64,000 nt of DNA from Phycisphaerae bacterium (GTDB taxonomy: Bacteria; Planctomycetota; Phycisphaerae; JAJVII01), in the NCBI GenBank assembly GCA_022072085.1, contig JAJVII010000018.1, forward strand, positions 1-64,000, read 5' to 3'. How positions within the stretch are numbered: position 1 is the stretch's first letter; each line of letters opens with the position of its first letter. The notes beneath the pieces are model-generated. The model did not search any database. It was not told where the DNA came from and saw nothing but the letters and a program-made list of their open reading frames with translations. This document shows positions 8,804 through 17,360 of this stretch, one piece after another. A program made the translations under genes and the position numbers.

Positions 8804-9094
8804 AGCAGGCCTATGATTTTTTTGCCTATTTTAACGCGCGGTGGGTGTGCGCTGATACGGCTGTAAAATACGCATTTCACAAACTTTACGCCCTACGACC
8901 TCTGACCACCCAGACCCGCATGTCAATCTGGACAAGATAAAACGTTAAAATGGGTAAAGAATTTTCAGGAGCCCTGTCGATACACCAGTGTCAAAACCGA
9001 ATCACCCGCGGGCCTGGGACCGGGCCCGCCCAAACAGACAAGTCGCCACGGATGGCAGGAACGGACCCGCACCATTACTAAGGGAGTTGCCCCG

Positions 9095-9835
9095 ATGGCC
9101 GACGCCTCTCAGTTCTACCAGCCGTACCTCGCCGCCCTGCTCGACGCCGACCGTGCCGAGGCACGCACCGTGATGGCCCAGGCCGTCGACGCCGCCGACC
9201 GCGTCGAGGACGTTTACGACACGCTGCTTTGGCCGACCATCGAGCGGCTCGACCACCAGCTCCGCATCGAGGCCATCAACCGGGCGACGCACGAGCTGGC
9301 CGTCCGCATCCATCGTCAGGTCTGCGACCAGGTGGCCGCCCACCTGCCGCTGATGGGCGCCCACGGCAAGAAGGTCATCCTCACCTGCGGCGACGGCGAG
9401 CCGGAAGAACTGGCAGGCCAGCTCGTGGCCGACCGCTTCGAGGCCGACGGCTGGGAGGTCTACTTCCTCGGCGGCGGCGTGCCCAACGACGAACTGATGC
9501 AACTGGTCGGCCAGGTCCGCCCGCAGACGCTGGTGGTTTTCGCGTCGCGGCCGAGCGAACTGCCGCAGGTGCGTCACCTCATCGACACCATCCGCTCGAT
9601 CAACGCCTGCCCGGGCATGAACGTGCTGGTCGGCGGCGGCGTTTTCAACCGGGCCGACGGGCTGGCCGAGGAAATCGGCGCCGACCTGTTCGCCCCGACG
9701 ATCCGCGGCGTGCTGGAGATCGCAATGAACGCCGAGCCCAAGGAAGTCGTCGCCCCCAGCACCAAGAAGCGCCGCCGTCGCCGCCGCAGCCCCTACCTCG
9801 CCCAGACCGAGCAGCGCCAGCAGAAAGTCGCCTGA
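9095..9835 (+). CDS. Cobalamin-binding-fold protein lacking the axial histidine
   Basis: 246 residues: an N-terminal helical bundle (about 8-85) like the cap of methionine synthase or CarH, a Rossmann-type B12 domain (about 88-210), and a very basic tail (KKRRRRRRS near 225-233). The B12 loop reads GDGEPEELAG, then GWEVYFLGGGVP and a GGGVFN loop. In cobalamin proteins this site has a cobalt-ligating His (DxHxxG, or ExH in CarH-like proteins); here the position is Glu. The W-x9-EH signature of the CarH cap is also absent. It stands alone, with no MerR DNA-binding or catalytic domain. It may be a degenerate or differently liganded corrinoid protein, a sensor, or an RNA/DNA-associated protein through its tail. 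The ATG has AGGGAG upstream. Confidence 0.75.
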   Translation: MADASQFYQPYLAALLDADRAEARTVMAQAVDAADRVEDVYDTLLWPTIERLDHQLRIEAINRATHELAVRIHRQVCDQVAAHLPLMGAHGKKVILTCGDGEPEELAGQLVADRFEADGWEVYFLGGGVPNDELMQLVGQVRPQTLVVFASRPSELPQVRHLIDTIRSINACPGMNVLVGGGVFNRADGLAEEIGADLFAPTIRGVLEIAMNAEPKEVVAPSTKKRRRRRRSPYLAQTEQRQQKVA

Positions 9836-9872
9836 CCAGAAGGCGGGAGGCCAGTCACGCGTTCGAGAGAAG

Positions 9873-9905
9873 CCGAAGGGACGCCCGCGCGGGCGTCCCT
9901 TCCGG
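9873..9905 (+). terminator. Strong hairpin after the cobalamin-fold gene
   Basis: CCGAAGGGACGCCCGC pairs with GCGGGCGTCCCTTCCGG, with one bulged C. Only a weak T-rich stretch (GTTTGT) follows. Its place 38 bases after the stop at 9835 fits a terminator or mRNA 3' stabiliser. Confidence 0.65.
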
Positions 9906-9935
9906 TTTGTACCCCCGGTCAGGAGGGAAAGGAAC

Positions 9936-10091
9936 AACACGAAGGGCCACGAATGACAAACGCCGAGGACCACGAAGCGGAGTTCTCTTGAGATTTCGGA
10001 TTTTCGATTTCGGATTGAAGGACTTGATGCGGCTGGCTGCCATCGCGGCAATCTGAAATCCAGAATCTGAAATCTGAAATCGAAAATCCCC
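9936..10091. repeat. Dispersed-repeat remnants and a TTTCGGATT/AATCTGAAAT inverted array
   Basis: First comes a CACGAAGGGCCACGAA-type word tract (9936-9980). Then a left arm of GATTTCGGATT-like words (9991-10017) faces a right arm built of four AATCTGAAATC-like words (10050-10089). The arms are inverted copies of the same motif. This is intergenic filler between convergent genes and no coding potential is supported. Confidence 0.65.
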
Positions 10092-10101
10092 CCGCCCCGG
10101 C

Positions 10102-11829
10102 TCACGGTTTGGGCGCGGGCTCAGCCGCCAGCGCGGTCAGCAGGCCCTTGAGTTCGTCGGACTCCTGCACGCCGGCGTTGACCAGTCGGCCGTCCCGGGC
10201 GATCACCAGCGCCAGCGGCAGGTCGGTCGCGCCGATGCCCCAGGCGACGGCCTGTTTCGACTCCGGTCCCTCGGGCTCGAACCGGTTGGGCCAGGGCAGC
10301 TTCACCTCCGCAAGGTAGTCGTCCAACTGGCGGCGGCTGGCGTCCAGGCTGATCCCCACCCAGCGCACGTTGTGGTCTTTGAAGCGGTCTTCCAGGGCGA
10401 TCAGCTTGGTCATGTCCGCGGTGGACCGCGTCGACCACGACGCCCAGAACAGCAGCACGACCACCTGCCCGCGCCACTGTGTCGGGTCCACTTCGCGGCC
10501 ATCGACGGCCTTGAACTTCCACTCGGCCAGGTCGAACGGCTTGCCGGCGGCGTCGTGGCGGCGGACCAGCCCCTTCAGCCGGGCCGTCGATTCGTCCTGC
10601 CCGTAGTCCTTGACGACCTGCTGCACGAAGTCGCGGGCCTTGGGGTAGCCGACCTTGTGGACCTCGCGCAGGGCGAGCTGGGTCATCAGCGCCGGCAGCG
10701 CCGCGTTCTTCGGGAAGTCGGACTGGAGGGCCTTCACGTAGGGCGTCGCCGCGTCCATGCCCTTGGCCCGATAGCTCTCCAGCGCCAGGTTGGCCAACAG
10801 GTCCGCCCGGGCGTCGCAGGTCTTGAACGTCGTCGCCAGCAGGTTCAGCCGATCGGCCAGGAGTTTCGCGTCCTCCTTCTCGAACGCGTCCCGAGCCAGT
10901 TGCGCCCAGACGGTCGCAACGGCCTCGTTGCCGGGGTAGTCCTTGGTCAGGTCTGCCATCAGCTTGGTCCCCTCCGCCGGCGCCGACAGCAGCCGCCGCA
11001 GCACCAGGGGCCCGACCACCTGCCGCGTGACCTCCTGCTCGGGATATTCCGCGAGCATCCGCTGGAGGACAGGCCAGGCGCGGTCCCAGCCGTCGCGGTG
11101 GCGGCTGTATTCGTCCACGGCGATTCTGCCGAGCAGGACGGCCGCCGCGTCGGGCTGTTTGGGATACGCGGCGATGAATTCATCCACGAGCTTGAGGCTC
11201 TTGGGGTAGCCGTTCAGTTGCACCTTCAGCAGCACGCCCTCGCCGTAGGCCTCGCGGCCGATGTCGAGGTCCTTGTACTTGCGGGCAAACTCAAGCCGGC
11301 GGTCCAGCTCCGGCTCCAGCCACGCAGGCGTCTTGTCCGGCGACGCCGCCGGTTCGGTCACCGCCTTCTTGCGCAGGTCCGCGTTGAGCAGGTGATACTC
11401 CGCGTGGGCTTTGAGTTCGCGCGACGCCGTCGCGTCGGCCAGCACCCCGGCTACGGCGCCGCGCAGGGCCTGCATCTCCACGTCGCCGCGAATCTGCGCC
11501 GACTCGAAGAGGATCTCCAGCTCGGCCCGCCGCACGTCCGCGCGGGCGGCCACTTCCGGGAACCGCTCGCGCAGGCTGCCCAGGGCTTTGGCGGCCTCCT
11601 TCAGCCGATAGTCGTAGGCGGTGAACGCCTGACTGTCGCGCGGATCGGGCATCCGCTCGTCGCCCATGCGGCGGATCAGGTTCAGCAGGTCCCGCGCCCC
11701 AGCCGGCACATCGGCCAGGTCGTCAGGCCGGCTCGTCGGCGCCGGCTGGGCCCACAGCGCCCCGGCGCCCGCCAGGCAGACGGCTGCCACCGCGGCGTAT
11801 CGGGCAATCCACTTCGCGTTCAAGGGCAT
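10102..11829 (-). CDS. Secreted TPR-like protein with a C-terminal thioredoxin-fold domain lacking both cysteines
   Basis: About 575 residues: signal peptide (WIARYAAVAAVCLAG...ALWAQ), a long alpha-helical, TPR-like region to about residue 430, and a C-terminal TlpA/AhpC-type thioredoxin fold (about 445-570). The redox loop that would read WCxxC is WASWSTRS, with Ser466 and Ser469 where both cysteines should be, so thiol-disulfide chemistry is unlikely. The start is uncertain: GGAGG (11831-11835) is only one base before the ATG at 11829 but ideally spaced for the in-frame TTG at 11823, which keeps the same signal peptide. The unknown secreted protein gene upstream ends 63 bases before this start, so the two may form an operon. 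Function is unknown; it may be a scaffold or chaperone-like envelope protein. Confidence 0.72.
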   Translation of the reverse strand: MPLNAKWIARYAAVAAVCLAGAGALWAQPAPTSRPDDLADVPAGARDLLNLIRRMGDERMPDPRDSQAFTAYDYRLKEAAKALGSLRERFPEVAARADVRRAELEILFESAQIRGDVEMQALRGAVAGVLADATASRELKAHAEYHLLNADLRKKAVTEPAASPDKTPAWLEPELDRRLEFARKYKDLDIGREAYGEGVLLKVQLNGYPKSLKLVDEFIAAYPKQPDAAAVLLGRIAVDEYSRHRDGWDRAWPVLQRMLAEYPEQEVTRQVVGPLVLRRLLSAPAEGTKLMADLTKDYPGNEAVATVWAQLARDAFEKEDAKLLADRLNLLATTFKTCDARADLLANLALESYRAKGMDAATPYVKALQSDFPKNAALPALMTQLALREVHKVGYPKARDFVQQVVKDYGQDESTARLKGLVRRHDAAGKPFDLAEWKFKAVDGREVDPTQWRGQVVVLLFWASWSTRSTADMTKLIALEDRFKDHNVRWVGISLDASRRQLDDYLAEVKLPWPNRFEPEGPESKQAVAWGIGATDLPLALVIARDGRLVNAGVQESDELKGLLTALAAEPAPKP

Positions 11830-11892
11830 TCCTCCACGGGGCAACCCCCGGTCACTCCTGCACTGTGGCCCGGATCGGAAAACGGGTCAAGG

Positions 11893-13686
11893 CTATTGGT
11901 CGTCCGGCCGCGTCGTCGCGCCGGCGCCGCGGATGTCCGTCGCCGCGGCTCGGCCGAGGCTGGCGACGAGCTTGAACACCTCCGACGCGGCCGCCGCCAC
12001 GGCCTCGCGGTCGGCATCGGAGCGAACGGGCCCGTCGGGCATCGCCGGCGGGTCGAGCTTGAACGACCCCTCGCTCCCGTAGCGCAGAGCCAACCGCCAC
12101 TGCCCGATGCTGACAGCCTGGAGCTGCCCGTCGCGGCTGACGGTGAAGATCACCTCGGTCGCAGCCGGCCGGTTGGCCTTGGGATGAATCCACGTCGCGG
12201 TACACGCGCCGTCGGCTGCCGACTGAACCGACACGGGCGCCCAGCCGCCGCGGGCCAGGCCATCGACCAGGCGGGTCAGCCCCGTCCGCGTGAAGAACAG
12301 CTCGCCGCAAAGCAGGCCGTTGAGCAGGTCAGCCAGCTGCGCCGGCGTCCCCCGGCCGAGGGCCAGAAAGTCGAACGCCACGCCGCCGCTCGCCTTCACG
12401 CCGATCATGAACCTCGTGATCGCCGGCGGCAGGGGGAAGAAGTCACTGGACACCATGAACCACGCCCCCTCGCGCGGGGCGAAGAAGCGTGCGCCGGCGC
12501 CCTCGACCCGGCAAGCCAGCAGGACCCGGTCGCCGCGGCGGACGTGAATCACCGTCAGGTTGTCCCGCACGTTCATGCCCACGTAGGACTGAACGTTCCC
12601 AGCCGCCCCGGGCGGACCTTCGGTCCGGACCTCGAGCCCGCCCACGCCGCGACGCAGATTGACGGCTGTCGCATTGAGCAGCTCGACGGTGGCCTTCATC
12701 ATGGCCGCCCGCGCGGGGATCGACGCCGCCAGCCGATCGCCGATCGCCCGCCAGGGGTCGTCGGCGGCCGCGGCGTGCAGTTTCTTGAACGTCGCCGCCG
12801 CCGCGTCCGGCTTGCCGGCCGACAGTTCGCACCAACCCCGCCACAAGAGCAGTTGCGATGCGTCGGGCCCGCCGCCAGCCGGGAGGCGATCCAGCCGCTC
12901 CAGCGCCCCGGCCATGTTGCCGTCGCGGATCAGCCGCCCGACGAGTGACTTGACGATCTGGGGATCCGCAAGGTCGGCGTCGGTCAACCGAAGCGCCAGC
13001 ACGGCCTGGACCAGCTCTCCGCCGACGACGTCGAGCCGGTCGATCCGAAGCATTTTGGCGCCGGGCGAAAGGGCGGGATCGGCCAGCGTCGCGGCCGCGT
13101 CGCGGGTCGCCTGCGACAGCGCACCGCCCTGGGACGCCTGCTGCATGGCGGCCAGGACCGCGGCGGCCTGGGGCGTGGATTCGCAGACCGCGGCCACCAG
13201 CAGGTTGAACCCGTCGGTGTAGCTGAACAGGTCGTTCTTGAACCGCCGCACGCCGATCTGAAGCGCAGCCACGAACGCCTCAGCCGCCACCGAGCCGTTG
13301 GCGTCAAGTTCGCGGCGGACTTCGTGCTTCATCATGTCGCGGTAGTCGGCTGCCGACGCGAGCGTGCTGGCCAGGTAGACGCCCTGGAGCGTCCGCGGGT
13401 TGCTGAAGATCGCCATCCCGCGCAGCTTGTCAGCCTCGTCCTGGTTGCCGCTGATGCGCAAGAGCATGTAGAGGTCCATCGCCAGGCGCGGGGCCTCGGG
13501 CGAGTCGGGCTGGCGGGTGAGGAACTCCTGGATGGCCCGGCCGTACTCCTGCACGCGGCCCTGCGGGAGGTAGTCCTGGGCGTCCGGCGGAGGCGGGACA
13601 GGCGCCGCCGGGGTGACGTCGGCGCCGCGCAGCCCGGCAGCCAGCAGCAGCGTCGCGGCGGCAGCGAGCAGGATGCGGCTGTTCAT
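11893..13686 (-). CDS. Secreted protein of unknown function with helical repeats
   Basis: 597 residues from the ATG at 13686, which has GGGGAG upstream and opens a clean signal peptide (MNSRILLAAAATLLLAAG). The N-terminal half (about 45-320) is alpha-helical and TPR-like, with phrases such as LWRGWCELSAGKPDAAAATFKKL. The C-terminal half (about 330-590) is mixed alpha/beta without a motif I recognise. The gene lies 63 bases upstream of the thioredoxin-fold gene and probably shares its transcript. A structural or tethering role in the envelope is only a guess. Confidence 0.7.
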   Translation of the reverse strand: MNSRILLAAAATLLLAAGLRGADVTPAAPVPPPPDAQDYLPQGRVQEYGRAIQEFLTRQPDSPEAPRLAMDLYMLLRISGNQDEADKLRGMAIFSNPRTLQGVYLASTLASAADYRDMMKHEVRRELDANGSVAAEAFVAALQIGVRRFKNDLFSYTDGFNLLVAAVCESTPQAAAVLAAMQQASQGGALSQATRDAAATLADPALSPGAKMLRIDRLDVVGGELVQAVLALRLTDADLADPQIVKSLVGRLIRDGNMAGALERLDRLPAGGGPDASQLLLWRGWCELSAGKPDAAAATFKKLHAAAADDPWRAIGDRLAASIPARAAMMKATVELLNATAVNLRRGVGGLEVRTEGPPGAAGNVQSYVGMNVRDNLTVIHVRRGDRVLLACRVEGAGARFFAPREGAWFMVSSDFFPLPPAITRFMIGVKASGGVAFDFLALGRGTPAQLADLLNGLLCGELFFTRTGLTRLVDGLARGGWAPVSVQSAADGACTATWIHPKANRPAATEVIFTVSRDGQLQAVSIGQWRLALRYGSEGSFKLDPPAMPDGPVRSDADREAVAAAASEVFKLVASLGRAAATDIRGAGATTRPDDQ

Positions 13687-13873
13687 GGCAGGCTCCCCGG
13701 GATGCGCCGAAACAAGGAACGCGAACCGGACGTTCAAGGGACTTATACCCCTGCCGCCGCAGGTCCGCAACCTGGCCCGACGGTTGGGCGTTGACTTGTC
13801 CGCGTTCCCGGGCAACTATATCTGACAGGCGGGGCAGGTGGAATTCGCACCATCGAGGAAAGGACGGTGACCG

Positions 13874-14119
13874 GTGTCCAGGCGACTTCTCACGGCGTTG
13901 TTCATGCTGCTGGCGACGCTGGCGTGGGGCGCCTGCGGCTGCAACAAGCCGACCCAACCCGACCCCGCGACCGCCCAGGCCGTCAACGGCCCGGGCCAGC
14001 CCGTGCCCTACGAGACCAACTTCGGTTTGCAGGATCCCAAGAGCGGCCAGTGGCTCTACTTCGCAACCGAGACCGACGCCCGCCTCTACCAGGCCCGCAT
14101 GACGCAGGCCGGCAACTGA
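13874..14119 (+). CDS. Small putative lipoprotein
   Basis: 81 residues from a GTG at 13874 with AGGAAAGGA nine bases upstream. The N-terminus MSRRLLTALFMLLATLAWGACGC is a lipoprotein-type signal: basic, hydrophobic, then Ala-Cys and Gly-Cys either of which could be the lipidated residue. The mature part is only about 58 residues and ends with GQWLYFATETDARLYQARM, which looks like a small alpha/beta module. No family is recognised. It is divergent from the secreted gene at 11893-13686 and convergent with pyrF. Confidence 0.65.
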   Translation: MSRRLLTALFMLLATLAWGACGCNKPTQPDPATAQAVNGPGQPVPYETNFGLQDPKSGQWLYFATETDARLYQARMTQAGN

Positions 14120-14127
14120 CCAAGACG

Positions 14128-14305
14128 GAAAGAAGAAGGCGAACGCAGAGAGGATGAGAGGCAGAGGTCAGAAAGAGGGGGAATGAAGTTGGAAGAAGAG
14201 CGCCGCCGAAACTCCTGAACAATACCCGCCTCATCTTCCCTCTGTCCGCTCTGCGCCTCTGCGTTCGCCTTCTCTTCTTCCCCGTGCCCTCCGTGTCTCC
14301 GTGGT
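14128..14305. repeat. Inverted repeat of the dispersed CACAGAG/GCAGAG family
   Basis: GAAGGCGAACGCAGAG (14135-14150) is repeated as its exact complement at 14257-14272, and the flanks are also largely complementary. A CCTCCGTGTCTCCGTGG word ends the block. It fills the gap between the convergent small lipoprotein gene and pyrF and could form a long stem on either transcript. The same word family recurs at 34431-34803. Confidence 0.75.
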
Positions 14306-14308
14306 TAG

Positions 14309-15370
14309 TCACGCTTTGGGGCAGTGCTTCTCGATCGCCCGGGCCAGGTCGTCGCGGAAATCGGTCGCGGCGGCGCGGATGGCTGCCTCCCAGTCGCCGC
14401 CGAACCGGCTCTTGTAAGGCTCGCGGTCGAACGCATAGAGGATCGAACGCGAGGCGTTGACGATCCCGCCGGTCCCGTCGGCGCGGAAGCTGGCCATGCA
14501 GTCGTCCGCCGACGCCCCCTGGGCCCCGTAGCCGGGCACGAGGAAGATGCAGTGCGGCATCTTCGCGCGCAGCTCGCGGGCCTGTTGCGGCCAGGTCGCC
14601 CCGACCACCGCGCCCAGCAGGCTGTCGCCGCACGATCCCACCCGACCCGGCGCCGACGCCCAGCCCTCGACCAGCCCGGCCAGGTGCTCGTAGAGCTTCA
14701 CACCGCCGGCGTCGGCGAAGTCCTGCAACTGCCCAGCCGACTTGTTGCTCGTCCGCACCAGCGCGAAGATGCCCTTGCCCAGTTCGGCCGCCAACGAGAG
14801 GAACGGCTCGACGCCGTCGATGCCGAGGTAGGGGTTGACGGTGATCGCGTCGGGGGCCGCCCGGTCCAACTCGGCCGATATCTCCGGGCCCATGCCTGGG
14901 CGCTGCGACAGCTCCGGGTCGCCGCCCAGCCGGGCGTCGCCGGTGACGCGGATGCGTTCGGCGTCGGCGGGCGTCTGGCCGGCCGGTTCGCTCAGGTGGG
15001 CAGCCGCATAGGCCTCGGCGGTGCTGCCGATGTCGCCGCGCTTCACGTCGCCGATGGTGACCAGCCCGAGCTGGCGGGCTTCGTGGATCAGCGAGTAGTA
15101 GGCGTCCACGCCCTCGCCGCGGTAGACCTCGAAATAGGCCGACTGGAACTTCACCGCCGCCGCAACCGGCGCGACGGCCTCCAGCACGGCGGCGCAGAAC
15201 TGAAAGATCGCGTCGAGCTGGTCGCTCGCCCGGCCGGTGGACTCGGCCTTTCGCCGCAGGTCCGCGGGCAGGCGCTCGAAGTTCGGATCGATCCCCACGA
15301 CGGTCGGCCCGCCGGCGCGGGCAACCGCCCGGGCCAGCCGGTCCGCGAAATGCTCCACGGTCTCATTCAC
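14309..15370 (-). CDS. pyrF: Orotidine 5'-phosphate decarboxylase, type 2, with an insertion
   Basis: Decarboxylates OMP to UMP, the last step of de novo pyrimidine synthesis. The GTG at 15370 is chosen because GAGGGAG lies about eight bases upstream and the family N-terminus (FADRLARAV...VVGIDPN) follows. Catalytic residues are in place: Lys73 in AVKFQ, then Asp108, Lys110 and Asp113 in DVKRGDIGST. The 353 residues exceed the usual 270-310. About 40 extra residues (roughly 128-168, SEPAGQTPADAER to ISAELDR) sit right after the catalytic loop, rich in Gly, Pro and Arg and unlike a core strand or helix. The fold resumes with DAITVNPYLG. The enzyme call is firm; the insert is unexplained. Confidence 0.93.
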   Translation of the reverse strand: MNETVEHFADRLARAVARAGGPTVVGIDPNFERLPADLRRKAESTGRASDQLDAIFQFCAAVLEAVAPVAAAVKFQSAYFEVYRGEGVDAYYSLIHEARQLGLVTIGDVKRGDIGSTAEAYAAAHLSEPAGQTPADAERIRVTGDARLGGDPELSQRPGMGPEISAELDRAAPDAITVNPYLGIDGVEPFLSLAAELGKGIFALVRTSNKSAGQLQDFADAGGVKLYEHLAGLVEGWASAPGRVGSCGDSLLGAVVGATWPQQARELRAKMPHCIFLVPGYGAQGASADDCMASFRADGTGGIVNASRSILYAFDREPYKSRFGGDWEAAIRAAATDFRDDLARAIEKHCPKA

Positions 15371-15437
15371 GCCGCACGCTCCCTCTGCAAGGCGCCGCGC
15401 CGGTCCGCGGCCGCAGCGCCGGTTCGATATTTCTCGC

Positions 15438-16235
15438 TCAGTGCCAGTGCCCGCCCTCGACGGGCGCACCCTCGGGCACGAAAGTCAGCCGCATCAGCGG
15501 CACGACGCTCTTCTGCGTCTTGCCGCTGACGCTCACCTCCCGTTCCTCCTCAGCCAGCTCGATCTTCTCCAGCCGGATCGGCCGATTGCCCCAGGCCGCG
15601 TCGCTGAAGGTCCGCTTCATCGGCTGGCCGTTGATCGCCTCGAAGAAGGCGACGCCCAGGTCGGTCATCATCCGCGTGGTGCGGTCCTGCTCCTTCGTCG
15701 ACGCCTCGGCGCGGCGGCGGAGGGCCTGGTCCAGGCGGTTGCGAATCTCCGAGAGCTGGTCGGTGATGAACTGCCGCGGCAGCGGAAGCGAGCCGACCTG
15801 GATCGACTCGATGCGCACATCCACCGCGTCGGGCGTCACGACCAGCCGCAGGTGCAGCGAGATCGGCCTGTCGCCGGTCTTCTCGTGCTTGCCCGCCAGG
15901 ACCAGCCGGTCCTTGAGGATGACGATCGCCGGGTCGCGCAGCCAACTCGGCAGGCCGCTGCCGGCCATCTTGGCCACCGCGTGCAGGTAGCCGTTGAACT
16001 GCTCCTCGGTGACCTCCACGACGAAGGGCTCGTCGGCTGGACCCATGCCGGCCTGGTCGAGGAACCTGCCCGTTTCGCTGACCAGGTTGTTGGCGAAGTT
16101 GTTCAACTGCTCGTCGCTGTAGTGTCGCGGCTGGTACCAGCCGGGCGTGCGCAGCACCAGCGCCGCCAGCACGACCACGACGGTGAGGATCGCTAGGAGG
16201 ATGGAGTAGATCAGGATGCGGATGACTTTTCGCAC
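15438..16235 (-). CDS. Membrane-anchored protein of unknown function
   Basis: 265 residues from a GTG at 16235 (protein starts RKVIRILIYSILLAIL). The upstream open frame shadows nnrD. Residues about 5-27 form one transmembrane helix, which with the basic N-terminus predicts an N-in protein with a soluble domain of about 235 residues outside the cytoplasmic membrane. That domain has amphipathic helices (LVSETGRFLDQAG, TDQLSEIRNRLDQAL) and beta segments (PISLHLRLVVTPDAVDVRI). No family is recognised. It lies 67 bases upstream of pyrF and diverges from nnrD. Confidence 0.7.
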   Translation of the reverse strand: MRKVIRILIYSILLAILTVVVVLAALVLRTPGWYQPRHYSDEQLNNFANNLVSETGRFLDQAGMGPADEPFVVEVTEEQFNGYLHAVAKMAGSGLPSWLRDPAIVILKDRLVLAGKHEKTGDRPISLHLRLVVTPDAVDVRIESIQVGSLPLPRQFITDQLSEIRNRLDQALRRRAEASTKEQDRTTRMMTDLGVAFFEAINGQPMKRTFSDAAWGNRPIRLEKIELAEEEREVSVSGKTQKSVVPLMRLTFVPEGAPVEGGHWH

Positions 16236-16332
16236 GGGTGGGATTCTAAGGTCGCCCCCCGCTGCCTGCAAGATTGGCCCGCCCGCCGTCGGGCGTTTGC
16301 AGGCGTCAGGGAGGGTGGTAAGATGAACCGTT

Positions 16333-17247
16333 ATGGAGCACGTCACGCAACTGCCGCCGTTGCCGGACCGGGCAGCCGATTCGCACAAGGGCGACTTCGG
16401 CCATCTGCTGGCCGTCGGCGGCGCGCTGGGCATGAGCGGGGCGCTCGGACTGGTCGGCCGCGCCGCTGGGCGCTGCGGCGCAGGCCTGGTCAGCCTCGCC
16501 TGCCCGCAGCCGAGCCAGCCGATCGTCGCGACGCTGGTCCCCGAGGCCCTCACCATCCCCCTGCCGGCCCGCGCGGACGGGCGCATCGACCCGGACCGGG
16601 CGGCGGACTTCCTGTTGCGGTCCCCGGGCAAGTGGACGGTGCTGGCGGCCGGGCCCGGCTGGGGGCAGGCCGACGACCCGTTCACCGACAGCTCGGTCGC
16701 GCTGATGGAGCGGCTGGCGTCGCAGATCGGCGGGCCGACGGTCATCGACGCCGACGGGCTGAACCTGCTCGCGGCGTCGGGCCGCGTGAACGCCGACCCG
16801 TGGCCGCGGCTGGTCCTCACGCCGCACCCCGGCGAGATGGCCCGCCTGCTGGGCACGTCGACGAAGAAGGTGCAGTCCGACCGCGAAGCCGCAGCCGCCG
16901 AGGCCGTCGCCCGGTTCGCCCGGGGCCGATCCGAGCCGGAGGACGTGCCGGTGATCGTGCTCAAGGGGCACCGGACGATCGTGACCGACGGGCGGCGCTG
17001 CTACGTGAACGCGACGGGCAACTCGGGCATGGCCACCGGCGGATCGGGCGACGTGCTGACCGGCATGATCGCGGCGCTGCTGGCGCAGGGGATGGAGCGG
17101 TTCGACGCGGCCGTGCTGGGCGTCCACCTGCACGGGCTGGCAGGCGACCTGGCGGCCGAGGACCTCGGCCCGCGCTCGCTGATCGCCCCGGACCTGATCG
17201 ACCACTTGCCCGCGGCGATGCGGCGGGCGGAGCAGCACAAGACCTGA
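16333..17247 (+). CDS. nnrD: ADP-dependent NAD(P)HX dehydratase
   Basis: Repairs hydrated NADH or NADPH using ADP. 304 residues of the ribokinase-like YjeF C-terminal domain, with the expected motifs: HKGDFGHLLAVGG (18-30), AAGPGWG (105-111), VIDADGLNLL (137-146), LTPHPGEMARLLG (162-174), and the catalytic GGSGDVLTG with Asp240. The N-terminal NnrE epimerase half of the common bifunctional form is missing, so this is a stand-alone dehydratase. The start ATG is close behind a GGGAGGG-like sequence. The next gene on the same strand is 113 bases downstream. Confidence 0.93.
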   Translation: MEHVTQLPPLPDRAADSHKGDFGHLLAVGGALGMSGALGLVGRAAGRCGAGLVSLACPQPSQPIVATLVPEALTIPLPARADGRIDPDRAADFLLRSPGKWTVLAAGPGWGQADDPFTDSSVALMERLASQIGGPTVIDADGLNLLAASGRVNADPWPRLVLTPHPGEMARLLGTSTKKVQSDREAAAAEAVARFARGRSEPEDVPVIVLKGHRTIVTDGRRCYVNATGNSGMATGGSGDVLTGMIAALLAQGMERFDAAVLGVHLHGLAGDLAAEDLGPRSLIAPDLIDHLPAAMRRAEQHKT

Positions 17248-17360
17248 AGGCGCACCGTCCTGTCCCGGGCCGCCGGGAACGCCGGGCGGCAGGAGGGTAA
17301 GATAGAAATTGCCGCTTGGCCGATCGCAGGCCAAATGGCCGATAGTACTCTGATGGCTCG

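Larger units (their letters stand above)
8520..9094. other. 575-base divergent intergenic region
   Basis: No supported gene. The left half is extremely GC-rich and holds four consecutive inverted repeats (8651-8803). The right half (about 8811-8990) is AT-rich for this genome, with words such as TGTAAAATACG and GTTAAAATGGG that could be promoter elements for the + strand gene at 9095. No -35/-10 pair with proper spacing is convincing, and no cobalamin riboswitch box was seen. AGGGAG about nine bases before the ATG at 9095 is its ribosome binding site. Confidence 0.6.

Noticed and set aside
8804-9094. Cobalamin riboswitch in front of the cobalamin-fold gene
   Set aside because: No B12 box or typical junction was found; the AT-rich stretch shows no matching stems. 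A covariance search was not possible.
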